DNA of 64,000 nucleotides, taken from assembly GCA_003254885.1 (NCBI GenBank), contig QANT01003536.1:1-64000 (forward strand). The letters run 5' to 3'. Positions within the stretch are counted from its first letter, which is position 1; every line of letters begins with the position of its first letter. The notes beneath the pieces were generated by a model that worked only from the letters and a program-made list of their open reading frames with translations, was not told the DNA's origin and did not search any database. Shown here piece after piece: positions 1 through 11,639 of the stretch. Both the position numbers and the translations under genes were made by a program. This DNA is from Purshia tridentata. Its lineage: Eukaryota > Streptophyta > Magnoliopsida > Rosales > Rosaceae.

Positions 1-54
1 GTCTCGGGGTCAACTCCGGGGCGGTCCTGTCAGTTGATCCGGCTGTTCTTTTAT

Positions 55-880
55 AACAAAAATTTTTGATCTAGGCATGCCTTGGGCGACGAGTATTAGA
101 ATTCATCAACTTAAACTCACTTTAGGCGACAAATCTTTACATTTTCATTGCCCAAACCCATATTTAGGCAATGATATCACTTCCGTTGCCCCAAGTCCCT
201 AATATTTTGTTTTTTTTTTTTTAACAAATTCTATTATTTTTCATACTTTCGTCTTCTGTTACTTAACTTCCAAAACTCATATTGAACGATTGAGCTCATT
301 TTTGGCAGGGATGATATTTGAGTGGGGATTATGATCCCTACAACAAAATCCGATTGATTGGAGTTCATTTGACCATTCGATCATCATTATATCAACCACA
401 ATCATTCGTACGTTCGACTGTTGATGCCTAACTTGCACAACTCTAATTGAGCTATTTTTTTGCACCAACGATCTTAAATGGGGGAAAACAAAATCAATGG
501 TTCAGATTGTTGGAAGCACAATCGGATTATGATGTTCTATATATAAATACACTTGAATAGTATAAATATAATAACTTTTTCGTTCATTGCTATACATTTC
601 AATAATTGTGAATAAGACAACGCGCCTTCAACGATCTAAACAGTTCATTTTTTACTATTCTACTTAAATTTCATTTTTGAAAATTACTGTGACGATTGAA
701 TTGATCGGGCCATTAGTTTAGAACAAAATTTTTGATCTCGAGATGCTTTGGGGTGACAAAATATTAGAATTTGTCACCTTAAACTCACTTTAGGTCACAA
801 ATCTTTACGTTGTCGCCCAAACCCATATTTCAGCTGACGACATCACTTCTGTCGCCCAGAGTCCCTAATATTTTATTTTT
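55..880. repeat. Diverged direct repeat, two copies about 670 bases apart
   Basis: The copy at about 55-220 and the copy at about 722-880 share the order of motifs: AAATTTTTGATCT, then TTGGG(C/G)CGAC-like, TTAAACTCACTTTAGG, CACAAATCTTTAC or GACAAATCTTTAC, CCCAAACCCATATTT, and finally GTCCCTAATATTTT. The GGGCGAC / GTCGCCC motif recurs inside each copy in both orientations. Such sub-terminal motifs are common in plant DNA transposons, but I could not find termini, so the family is left open. The copies differ at many sites and are old. Confidence 0.6.
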
Positions 881-1163
881 CCAAAATTTTTCCAAAATTT
901 TTTGAAAATCATTCCCTCCACTTCTTTTCAAACTCAAAGCAATAGAATTGATCTTAGAGGGTCCGAATAACATAATAGTAACATAACTTCGACGACTTAT
1001 ACGAAACAAAATACAGATGGCCGATAATTACACCACCATGCAATCGACTTTGAAAAACAGCCCAATAAGCCACTCTCACACACACTGCCCAAGTCCAAAT
1101 AAATTTCAAATTATACTTAAATGACTTGAGGGCTCAAGGCCAAATTGAGCCCAGTGGCTAATA

Positions 1164-1215
1164 GGCAACCTCCAGAATGTTATTGTTTTGGCAACCTCCA
1201 GAATGTCATTATTTT
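1164..1215. repeat. 26-base tandem duplication
   Basis: GGCAACCTCCAGAATGT followed by a TTATTGTTTT-type tail occurs twice in a row at 1164-1189 and 1190-1215, with two differences in the tail. This is a simple slippage-type duplication in non-coding DNA. Confidence 0.8.
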
Positions 1216-1378
1216 GGAACTTATTCCTGTAGTGCTTCATGAATCATGACTCAATAGTTGAGGGAGGCCTCAAGCTTCCAGCAAGTGTGATGTTTCTACT
1301 TCCATGGCCATCTAGCTAAGAGACCTAGTGTAATATCCCTGGAAAACAAAAATAGATATATATATATATGTGTGTGTA

Positions 1379-1786
1379 TATATACAGGCCCCTTCAAGTG
1401 TGGGATCCCATATTTATGGGATTCTTCATTGGGGTCCATTCCATAGGGTATTTAAAAGATATGAACCGTCTATTTTCTAGGTCTACGTTTAAAGATCATC
1501 CTTGCAAAAAATTAAGCAAATCGGAAACCATTAAGCTATTGAACTTTAATCAAATAAGTAGACGAACAAAATATTTCGATAAACACTTGAAATTGTGATC
1601 AATTAATCAACGGGCAAATGGTCTCCGATTAATCTAATTTTTTGCAAGCATGATCTTTCAATAGAGACCAAAAAAGTAGACAGTTCCAATTATCGAAAAA
1701 TAATGTGTAGTGGGCCCATGAGGGATCCCACATTTAGGCTTAAATGTGGGATCCCACACTGGAAGCTGTCTCTGTGTATATATACA
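1379..1786. mobile_element. Foldback MITE-like element, copy 1
   Basis: The two halves are inverted copies of each other over almost the whole length, so one strand would fold into a single long hairpin. Outer arms carry GTGTGGGATCCCA at about 1399 and again, inverted, at about 1746-1760. Inner arms carry GCAAAAAATTA..CAAATCGGAAACCATT at about 1504-1530 and its inverse near 1618-1650. The ends lie in ATATATACA runs on both sides, which hides the target duplication. There is no coding capacity. It is the best-preserved member of a family with six copies in the first 24 kb. The superfamily cannot be assigned by eye. Confidence 0.75.
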
Positions 1787-1789
1787 GCA

Positions 1790-2176
1790 AGGCTCTGCTA
1801 TATACCGTATACAAATAGTTTATTTGTATACCATCATCCATAGCCCATTCCCATGTAATTTTATAACATTCTGAACTGTCTATTTTTTAGACTTCTATTC
1901 ATAGATCATCCTTGCAAAAAATTAGCCAAATCGGAAATCATTTGCCTATGTAACTTTGATCAAACATATGAACGGTTTCCCTAAAAATATTTGGTTCGTC
2001 TATTCGTTTAATCAAAGTTAGATAGGCAAATGGTTTCCGATTTGGCTAATTTTTTACAAGAATGATCTATGAATATAGTTCTAAAATATAGACGGTTCCG
2101 ATTTGGAAAAATTATATGAGAGTGGGCTATGGATGAAGGTATACAAATAAGTTATTTGTAGGATGTATACAATAGA
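1790..2176. mobile_element. Foldback MITE-like element, copy 2 (different ends)
   Basis: This element abuts copy 1 and shares its core arm (GCAAAAAATTAGCCAAATCG on the left, the inverse at about 2036-2062), but its outer arms are different: TTTATTTGTATACC..CATCCATAGCCCA on the left and the inverse TGGGCTATGGATGAAGGTATAC on the right. The pair therefore shows two subfamilies that share a core and differ in their tips. It is a full-length hairpin with a short loop near 1979-1995. No protein is encoded. Confidence 0.75.
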
Positions 2177-5100
2177 GACTTTCTGTATATATATATATGT
2201 AGATTTCTTTCAAAAAAANAAAAAAAAAAAAAAAAGAGATTTTGGGCAACCTTGGACTACCTTCTTTAACCCAAATGAAAAATTTAGACGACATGCCTTA
2301 AGCCAAAAGCCCAATCCTTCTTTGTCAAAAAAAAGAAGAAAAAAAGAAGAGGAGGATAAAGATCAGATTTAATCACACTCCCACACAAGCCACAAAACCC
2401 CTAAGCAATGATTAGATTTTGGTTTAAGATGGTGACTCACATTTTAGGCTATCATTAAGTCTAAACTAACTTAACAAGATTCTTCTAACTATGTAGTTAC
2501 TTGAACTAGATTTGAGGGTCTTAGGGAGTTGAGAACCACTTGAAACCAGCACCTCCAGAGGCAGAATGAAAATAAGAGTGAGAGAAAGAGAGATAGAGAG
2601 AAGGAAGAGTGAAAAACTAGAGAGAGGGGCTCGAGAAGGTTTAACTCAAAATACAAATCCTCTCTCTCTTAGTTGTTTAGACTAACATCTTTTAGTATTT
2701 AACAACTTTTAGCATCATTGGGCTTTCCTTTTATTGTAGGAATCACATCTTTTCACTCAGCTCAAACCCAAGAGGGTGGAAAGGAAGGTGAGCTCTAAAG
2801 AACCATGCATGAGTGTCTTTATCAAAAAATTTTTTTTAAAGAAAAAGTGTTTGTTTAGATATGTTGTTAATATTTTAAAACTCATATTTAGTCATTTATA
2901 ACCTTTTTACAATCCTAGGAACTTGTTTTATAGTTCAGAATTGAAAGAAAATTAAAAACCAAGAAAACTGGAAAATCTAGAAATTTCCCAGAAAATTTGC
3001 AGTTTCATATAGCCAGTTTTCGAGGCTTATAACTAGATTTTTAATGGATTGTTTTTCTTGATATTTATATGGTCGTATAGAGAGTGTTACTAGCTTTAAA
3101 ATAAGTCTAAGATTGATAAATTTCATCAAGTTTTGGGGTATTAAAATGAGGTCGAAAGTTGAAGAAAAACCTAGGAAATTTCTGGAAAAATGACAGTTCG
3201 GGTAGCATACTTTATAATCGTTTATCTCGCCTTTTAAAGCTCCATTTTGTATAAATTTTATATAAATGTAAAGAGAAGATGCAGGTCTTTAAAACGAGTA
3301 TAATTTTACATAATTTCGTGTACATTTGGTTGGATAAAAGTCTAGCCAAAGTAGAGATAAAAACTGAAAAACAGAGGCTATTTTGAAGAAGAAGGTGAAT
3401 AGTAGCTGGCCATCAGTCCCCACACGCACCACCGGCGCGTGGTGGCCTGTGTGGCTGTTTCCGGTGACATTTTTGATCCAATTTTAACCCTCTCAAACCT
3501 CATTTTTCGATACGAGTCCAATGGTATTAGTTTCACGCCAATCTGACCCTTATAAGTTAGAATAAAAATTTTTCTCTCCTTAAAAAGAGAGTGAAAACAT
3601 TTTAATTTCTATTAAACTTTGTCTAAACTTTACATTCTTAAATTTTGTTAGAACCAAGCACGTACGAACGGATCAAGAGGGAACCGCGTTTAAGAGGTTA
3701 AGGTAGGGTCTCTATTTCCTAATGATTGGACTATATTACAATTAATATGTGTGTCATTTATTATGGTCTTCTTTTATTGAATGAATTATTGGATGTTCTT
3801 ACTTGCTCATTTGATTAGGAGTAAATTTTTATTATGATATTAATATTATGGGTATGTAAATAACATTACCCTTTAATTTTCTTCTTATGCATATGTTACA
3901 TTCATGAGTAAAGTGTGGTTGAGTCAAATTAATAAAAGGTTAATTGGGACATGGACGAGATAGGGAGATGTACCTAGTGGTCCCGCGATTTAATGGAGAC
4001 ACCAAGAAGAAAGGGAGATGTATCTGGTGATCTCATAAATCATGGAAATAATCTCAAAAAAAAAACATTTGGCGTTAAAGGATGCACGGGCGTGACCTAT
4101 ACAAGGGACATTCGGAGCCACAGTGGTAAGATGCACGGTATGGGACGTGTAGTCCTATTTGTCTTGTGTGTTTGTCAACGGGAATAGATAAAGAGTGAGT
4201 ACATGCCTTTTCTCATCATTTTACACTTATTATTCTATATTTTTTTTTCTTTTACATTGAAACATTAATTAACTGTAGTAACTAGCCTTGAGGGATCACT
4301 ATACCCTACTAAGCCTTGAAATCTCACACCCTGATAGATTGTGCAGGTGGCGAAAATATGTCTGATGAGGTGGATTATTCAAGTGAACTCTAAAGGTCTT
4401 GTTGGAGTATTGTGTGTTTGTTTTTTTTTTGAGCAACAAATTATAATAAAGTAGATGAATACTAGATATAATACTCTTAAACAATAGTTTCCTAAACAAA
4501 ATTTATTTTTGCAATCATCTTAATCACTTTGTTAAATTAAATTCTTTTATTTTATTTTCACGTCTTAATAGTGGAAATAATAAACTCTATTATTCTACGA
4601 TTAGGACTTAAGTCACATTTCACTCGAAATTAGTTTGCTTCTTTTTGGGGTGTGACTCCTAGTCTTTGTCTCTCTCATCCCTTGATCAATCTCTTTGCTA
4701 ATTTTATGCCCAATGCACTAGTTTTGGCGCATGATTTTGGTGCCTACCCCTCCCTAGTTGTCTCTCTCATCCTTTGATCGATCTCACTGGTCTCTCTCAA
4801 CTCAATTGACTAGCTTTGGTAGCTCTTGAAGCTCAAAGGATGGCACACTGAATCGTCTTCTAGGATGAACCATGGTGGTGATAAACTTCTTGTGATTTAC
4901 ACTAATGAAAAAATTAAGTCGGGCAAAATAACATAAAACAAAATCAAAAAAACTGAAACAAAAATAAGCAGTGCAATTGTGCTAGTATCTCAAATCGTAC
5001 TATTGTCTCAAAGTAACCCTTTCTCATCCAATTGGTTGATAACGTCAAACTAGTATCCCCATCTTATAACCCTTCTGTGGATGCTTTTATAAATACTTAA

Positions 5101-5570
5101 AACCTTCACATAAAGCATTCAATATAAGTATAATATTTCTCAGTTTGATGGAGGTGTGATGGGTCTCGCAGTTGTATCTGAGGATGGGACAGTTATTGAT
5201 GCCATTCAGAATAACTGAAGGACATCGTTAATATCTACGCAGATATCAATACTGACAAGACAAGAAACAATATACCCGAAAAAAAAAAAAAAAAAAGGCC
5301 ATTTATACCCTTGTAAAGTAGCAATTCCTAGATTCAAAATAAGTTCTTTTTGTCTGATCGAATTGATCAACCATTTTTAAGGCAAAATATATCAATGCAT
5401 GCATCCATAGTTGTATCAAAAAACATGTGCACATAGTCCCACAAATAAATTGACAACCATGTTGGTCAATGAAGTGCTGAACCTATTTGAAAATAGGTAG
5501 GCAAATAAAGTGGAGATAAATTTCTGATAACTTGGCTAACTGAACCTGCACATACAAAAACTATTTGTTC
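2177..5570. other. Non-coding DNA, possibly decayed LTR-element sequence
   Basis: I see no supportable gene. The stretch includes a poly-A run with a single N at 2219, purine-rich stretches at 2570-2630, a GC-rich patch near 3410-3470 with CACCACCGGCGCGTGGTGG, and phrases such as AAGAGGTTAAGGTAGGGTCTCT that resemble non-coding parts of plant LTR retrotransposons. Two related phrases containing GGGAGATGTA(C/T)CT(A/G)GTG lie near 3964 and 4014. Neither LTR ends nor a target duplication could be set, so this is only a suspicion of a fossil element. Confidence 0.4.
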
Positions 5571-6540
5571 CCCATATGCTTACAAAAACCATTTGATCCC
5601 CAAATGCTTACAAAAACCGATATCTCCATTGTCTAGCCAATTTGAAAGAAAGCTATTGCGTTTCGTACCAAAACCAATAGCTCCACCTAGCTTAAACTTT
5701 TTCAAAATCAAACCAATATCTCCAAGCTTAAACTTTTTCCACCTAAACCTAGTTAGTACCATCAAACTTCTTTACCAACTTCTTCTTTGCGGGTGACTTT
5801 GTCTTCATCTTAGCAGGTTGTTTGCTAGGATTGATTGAAAAGGCTTGCTGATTAGTGGCATATACACCCATCCTTCTCTTAGCAGGTGACTTGAACCTTT
5901 TGCTAGGAAAATCTCTGGTAAGAATTGATGATTGATTTGGGGTTGCCACCTGGTAGACTTTGATGGCCTGTACTTCGTCCTAGTTTTTCGAACCCATACA
6001 TATCCTACAAGTTGCATATAAAGTTAGCATATAAAGTTGGGTTGTCTCCGGGTTTCTTCAGTCCAATACAAAACACACCAAAGCGAGAAGCGACGCTCAA
6101 GTTCAAGTGTTAACAGATTGAATAGTACAATTGTAGATATCCCAACCTTCACTTTCTTCATTGATGTAGCTTTGGCCGAATGGGTGTTTCGATGCAAAAT
6201 CCGGTATATTGCAGCCAACTTCTGTAGATATGTCTGAAGATTGCCTATCATATATTGCAGTCAATTTATTTAACAATACGTCAGTGTTTATGCAAAAATC
6301 TGCTTGGACCTTTACACACAACTTAAATGAGAGTTTTTGCTGAGATGGTGAGTGGAACGGCCAAGTGAACGATCTGAGCGCGTCGACTGATCGTTTCTGG
6401 ATTTCTTCCTGCACAGTGAACGGAAAAGAGCACCAGTGTGGTACCAGCCGAAGGTACTCCGATGGCAAAGTCAGAGAGATGCAAGAAGGGAGATGCAAGG
6501 AGTGCTGAAGAAAACAACAAGAACATGGGAAGAAGATGAA
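5571..6540. other. Non-coding DNA with short open frames only
   Basis: Several open frames of 60-130 codons overlap on both strands here, but none has a recognisable domain and they change frame among themselves. One minus-strand frame at about 5750-5949 is lysine-rich with SPAKRR- and SPAKKK-like stretches; this could be a decayed C-terminal tail of some element or gene, but I cannot say which. The phrase ATGCTTACAAAAACC occurs twice within 30 bases near 5577 and 5606. Confidence 0.4.
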
Positions 6541-7340
6541 GGAAAAGAGGTAAAGTTTATGGGTTCTTAAGTTTATGGGTTCTTATTTCTTCAGAGCTTT
6601 AGCTAGTTTTTCTCAGAGTTGTCTCTCCCTTTACCTTGTAAACATGCTCTTATTTATAGGCAAAGGGTTTAGGATATTTCAGCTGATTAGTAGGTGTGAT
6701 CATGGTTGATCATAGGTTTTAGGGGCTATGCTTGCAGAACAGGCTGGATTACTAACAGGTTTCTCATTTAATGCAGGAGGGATGGCTACTGAAGGGCTGG
6801 AAGTCGCATGCATTAAATGGAAAGTAAGACAGAGTGGATAAGCCATAAATGCAAAGCATAAAGGTACCTTCGGAGTGTCAGGCGCAATAAGTACCATCTG
6901 GGTTTGTACTCGGCTCGGAAGAGGAGGAGTCGAGGATGACCAATCCGATCCGAATGAGGCTTCCAGAGGTGGTCAACCTATGCGAGCGTTTAGTTCTTCC
7001 AGGCATAACTCGGATCGGAAGGCAGTTGATTCCGATCCGAACATATAGAAGATGACACAGCGGTCAAATAGGTCGTTGGCTGAAGGAGGATATTCGGACA
7101 TATTCCGATCCGAACGAAGAATCCGATCCGAATGACCGTGAGTTTGCAGACCTTGCTTCTGAGGATAAGTCATGATACGATAGGCTCGGATCCGATCAGA
7201 TGGTACGATCTGACCCGCCGGAGTTGTGTTGATGGGCCGTTGGCCGGGGATAGCGGGACGGAAGTCGAATCCGAGATCTCACGTGGCCAAACACGTTGAC
7301 TGTTGACTTGAGTGGGGGTGTTATACCCAAACAGTCAGCT
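6541..7340. repeat. Region with a cluster of the motif TCCGATCCGAA
   Basis: The motif (A/T)TCCGATCCGAA or its inverse appears six times in about 260 bases: near 6943, 7011 (inverse), 7030, 7102, 7121 and 7185 (partly overlapping both orientations). The surrounding DNA is richer in GC than its neighbours and contains TTATTTATAGGC near 6651, a plausible promoter-like sequence, and GTTGACTGTTGACTTGAG near 7297. Together these resemble an LTR or part of one, but I found no matching partner or target duplication in the window, so the family is not assigned. Confidence 0.45.
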
Positions 7341-7572
7341 TCTGTGCAAAACTTTAAAAGAAAACTATGAAGCCTCCATCCTATAATGGAGCCTCTGTGT
7401 TTATATAAAGAGCCCGCTTTAGGTACATATAATATATGGATTGATTCTTTATTACCTAATTCATTGTCACTCTCTGCACCATTTAACTTGTATGTCATTG
7501 GAAAGACTAGAATATGTTCCTTTTATATAAAGGTTCCACACCAATCCAAAAACAAGAGTTACTTATTTTATA

Positions 7573-7873
7573 TGTTTGTAGCCCAAAAGAAAAGAAAAGA
7601 AAAATAAAAGCTTACAAGATTAAGCAAAGCTTTGTAGGGAGAATCATCCAGGAGTAATGTAGATGGCCGAAAAAGCCTATTAGTCACGACATTAGCAGTG
7701 AGTTGCAATTGTCGCGCGATTCCCTTCGATTTGATATATAAATCGACCATATTCGGACTCAAAAACCCCTCCAAATGAACAGTAAAATTCAGTTTTGCCT
7801 TTCGTGAGTTTCGGCGCGCCAACTGCTCTTCGAACCTCACGGCCAGCTGCTCTACATCAAGATGTACTTCCAA
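7573..7873 (-). other. Exon-like orphan open frame, unrecognised
   Basis: A minus-strand frame of about 90 codons from near 7867 down to 7610 reads like a real protein (for example FTVHLEGFLSPNMVDLYIKS), with mixed composition and no low-complexity bias. It has no ATG: the frame is open back to stop codons near 7880, with AG dinucleotides that could serve as acceptors. At the other end it runs into GTAAGC near 7609, a good donor consensus. It could be an internal exon of a gene whose other exons are gone, or a transposon-captured exon. I do not recognise the family and found no partner exons nearby. Confidence 0.25.
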
Positions 7874-7964
7874 TACTTATTAATTTTTTTTTTTTTGAAG
7901 TTAGTAATGAAAAAGAATTAAGAATCTAACCATTTTTTTTTTTAATAAGATACTATAATAATCA

Positions 7965-8320
7965 AGCCCTTTTCATTAAGTTATCTTATCCCTCATGAGA
8001 CCTATTTAATGTTATATTAACTATACAAATTATCTATTTTATTGGTGTCTATTTAGAGATTATCTCTGCAAAAAGATTAGATAAATTGAAAATTATTAAG
8101 TTATTTAATTGTGATGAAATAAATAGACGAACAAAATATTTCCGATAAACCACTTAAAATTATAACCATTTAATCAACGGTCAAATAGTTTTTAATGTTC
8201 CTAATTTTTTGCAAAGTTGATCCTTCAATAAAGACAAAAAAAGTTAGATGGTTCTATTTATAAAAAATATTCTATAAAGTGGGCCTCATGAGGGATCTTG
8301 TTATGGGTCCCACATGTATA
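7965..8320. mobile_element. Foldback MITE-like element, copy 3 (diverged)
   Basis: Left arm motifs CTCATGAGACCTATTTAATG and TGCAAAAAGATTAGATAAAT are mirrored by GTTCCTAATTTTTTGCAAAG and GTGGGCCTCATGAGGGATCT on the right. The central part matches copy 1 (AATAAATAGACGAACAAAATATTTCCGATAAA). It is more diverged than copies 1 and 2, so it is probably older. No coding capacity. Confidence 0.65.
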
Positions 8321-10799
8321 ATTGAGACCTAACTGACGTGAAAAAAATTTTTTGTAGGTCTCACATGCATACAATTTTGTGCATAGCACCCAATGCACAA
8401 CACTTTTTTTGTTATTTTTCTGTGATTTACAACATTGCCACTGTTGAGCAGTGGCTATAATATATAGTCACTTTTAACCCCGAAATTTTAAATTAACTCA
8501 CATAATATTTTTAAAAAAACTCACTTATTGATAAATAAACTCACCTTATTAAAAAAAATGTGCTCAAATCGACAAAAAAATGAGGTGCTAAGTGCACATG
8601 AGGCATTGTACAGTGCCAATAGTCATCGTTTAAAACTAACTCTGTAGCGATATTTACTATTCAACAATCACTTTGCAACGTCGAATAATGATGATTTTTC
8701 TTGTCTCATTTTTCTGTTTTATGAAATTTTGACATGTTTATGCAAGGAAAATACTATAAGTATCATATTTATGTCATTTTTTATATTTGTCATATGATGT
8801 CAATTGGCGTTACATGTGTGAATCTAACAAATAAATTGATTTTTAATGGTTTTGGAGTCAAATGTTTAATGACAATAAGTTTGGGACGTAAAGTGTAAAA
8901 AAATGTATTCTGCAAAGCAAAGTGTTATGGCATAGTTTTTAGTAGGGTTGGAAATGGACTGTGCCCTGTCATTTCATATATGTGTTAAATATTAGTCAAC
9001 ATTAGCCTAACCCATTAATTAATAGTGTCGAATGACATAACCTTAACCCAACTCGTTTATAATCATGTGATGTTCAGATTGACCTATTTATCTTGTCAAC
9101 TAAAACTTAAATGTAATTTATTTTATTTTTAAACCAAAGTAGTTACTTATGCACCTTTTAAAAAAACAACCTATTTAGACATAATACTAACAAAATCATA
9201 TACAAATAAACTATAATTATACAATAGGTCATGCATATAATGAGAAATTATTCTTTATATATATATATATATATAATACTAGTTAAACATGTTTAACGTG
9301 TTACAATCGTGTTACACTAGCTGCTTGACATTAACCCAATCTGTTTATTATTCATGTTTAGCAGGTGTTCGCTTGTTTTCGGCCAAGGGTGGCCAAAAGC
9401 AACACTTTGGTCTGGTTTGGTGTTAGTGGGGGGCGTGCCACTGTCATGCCAAGTTTTGGCTTGATTGAAATGAAAAAATGATTAAATTGAGTTATTGCAC
9501 GCCTTTTCATCAAACAAATGATCGGCCGAGTTAGGAACCACTCTCGACCTAGGTTCTTTTCAACCCTCGGAGACAAGGCTGTTAGCGAACAATCAAGAAA
9601 TATAGTTCGAATTGAAAGCAAGCGCAAAATTGTAAGAAAATTTCATAAATTAAAGAGAACAGAAGAATAAGAACTAAAGTCAAGTGCGGAAAATATAAAG
9701 GTAATTTGTATTGAAACTGAATTCTTCAAGACTTAGTCTCCGAGACTTTCCAAATTCTTCTCTTGGTTGGATTTGAATTGATCTTGCATTCAATTTCTTT
9801 AAGGAAAGTATTTAACTTGGATTCTGGCTCTTCCTTGGGCAGAATTCTAGCTTAAGTATGACTCATTGGCAAATGGGTAATCCTTGTGTAACTTGGGCTG
9901 AGCCATTTTTGGCTAGGGAATTTCATTAATGAGCTTTGGGATTATTTGGGCTAGATAGGCTCTCGATAAAATTCGATAAAATGCCAGCTCAAATACCAGA
10001 AAATTAATAAGGTCATTTCCTTCTTAAAAAATAAAAGACAGAGACGACCCAACTTCAAAATGAGGTTGGAATCACTCTTTTATTCTATAAAAAATAATAA
10101 ATTAGGCTTCTTAATTATTGAAAATAATAAATAACATGTTTTGGCCTTTTCGCACTTAAGTTGGGTCATTTTCACGATCTATGGCCTTGACCCAACCTCA
10201 GATAGGCATTTTTAGCCGTCCAAGTACAGTTCACATGACTTAATTTTTAACTTAAGGGAGGTTGGGCGACCAACCTCTTTTGATACCATGGGCGAGGTGA
10301 TTTTATTTGTCCAATTTCTCCATGCACACAAGGTTGGGCAATCAAATTAAGTAGACAATATTTGGGTAAAATAATCTTAAAATGGGATTGGGTGATCAAG
10401 AAATAAAATTTGAAAAAGAAAGTCACCCGATCTAGGTAGAAGGTATTTGGGTATGGAACATGATTGAGAGGTTGGGCGTATGAAAATAATGAGAAAAAGC
10501 AATCTAGGCCAAGTAAAGGATACTTTGGGGGTGGAGGTAGCCTAGATAGCACAAATTGAATTTTGATAGAAAATGATGGGAGCTAGATAGGCGGTATGAC
10601 ATAAAAGGAAGTTTTATGGAGAAGGATAGGAGATAGGCCGGTTGACATGTATAGATTGTGCGGAGGTTGGACAATTAACTTTCATGTCTCTTTTCAAAAT
10701 AGTCCGAGCCCACTCATAAGTAAAGACCACATTTTGGTAACTAAAACTATGTACTTGGCTAGGCTAAAATCACATATGACGAATTCCTCAAATAATATT
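8321..10799. other. AT-rich intergenic DNA without a gene
   Basis: No protein or RNA gene is supportable. There is a (TA)n run at about 9257-9275. Minus-strand frames at 9358-9627 and 10247-10552 have no recognisable domain and no coding signature. GGTTGGGCGA-like phrases recur between about 10080 and 10680 on both strands, which hints at an old repeat, but I cannot delimit it. Confidence 0.45.
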
Positions 10800-11225
10800 A
10801 TTTAAGAGATCTCTCATGGAACTCACTCTATATGATATTTTAACGATTTGAATCGTCTATTTTTTTTGTCTATATTTAAAGATTACTCTTGCAAAAAATT
10901 AAACAAAACGGAAACTATTAAGTTATTTAACTTTGATCAAACAAATAAATTAACAAAATATTTTCGATAAACATTTGAAATGATGATCATTTAATTAAAT
11001 AAATAAATGATTTTCCATTTAGCTAATTTTTTGCAAGGATGATACAATAAGTATATTTGAAATGATGACCATTTAATTACATAGGTAAATGATTTTCAGT
11101 TTAGCTAATTTTTTACAAGAATGATCATTCAATAGAGAAAAAAATTATAGATGGATCTGATCATCAAAATACAATCAAGATTAGGCTTCAAAGGAGATCT
11201 CTTATTTCACCTTAAATGAAAGATC
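10800..11225. mobile_element. Foldback MITE-like element, copy 4 with internal duplication
   Basis: GAGATCTCTCATGGAACTC at the left end and AAGGAGATCTCTTATTTCACC at the right end are inverted relatives, and the core CTTGCAAAAAATTAAACAAA is mirrored by TAGCTAATTTTTTGCAAGG and TAGCTAATTTTTTACAAG. The right inner arm is present twice (about 10975-11045 and 11050-11120), each with GAAATGATGA(T/C)CATTTAATTA, so a local tandem duplication occurred inside this copy. Confidence 0.65.
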
Positions 11226-11639
11226 CCTCAATAAAATGACTTATATATACATATACATGCCTCTTCTAATATGGGATATCATAAATAATTTCATTTGTGG
11301 GATCTCTCTTGGAACTACTCCATATAGTATTTCAATGATCCGAACTGTTTATTCTTTAAAATATTTATTCATAGATCATTTTTTACAAAAAATTAGCCAA
11401 ATCGAAAATCATTTGTCTATCTAACTTTGATTAAACAAATAGACGAATCAAATATTTTTCATAAAAACGTCTATTTGTTTGATCAAAGTTAGATAGATAT
11501 ATAATTTATGATTTAGCTAATTTTTTACAAGAATGATCTATAAATAAAGTCCAAAAAAATAGATGGTTTAGATTTTTGAAATACCACATGTAGTGAGCCC
11601 ATTCGTCCCATCTCATAAATAAGCTTAAATGTGAGATCT

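Larger units (their letters stand above)
1..1370. other. Repeat-rich non-coding DNA
   Basis: No open frame here looks like a protein. The stretch is AT-rich and contains a diverged direct repeat (55-220 and 722-880) and a small 26-base tandem duplication, both listed separately. It probably derives from an old transposable element, but no ends or target duplication could be fixed because the window begins inside it. Confidence 0.5.

Noticed and set aside
5749-6498. Chain of minus-strand frames that might be a gene
   Set aside because: Frames switch repeatedly, composition is uneven, no domain is visible, and the region lies in repeat DNA.
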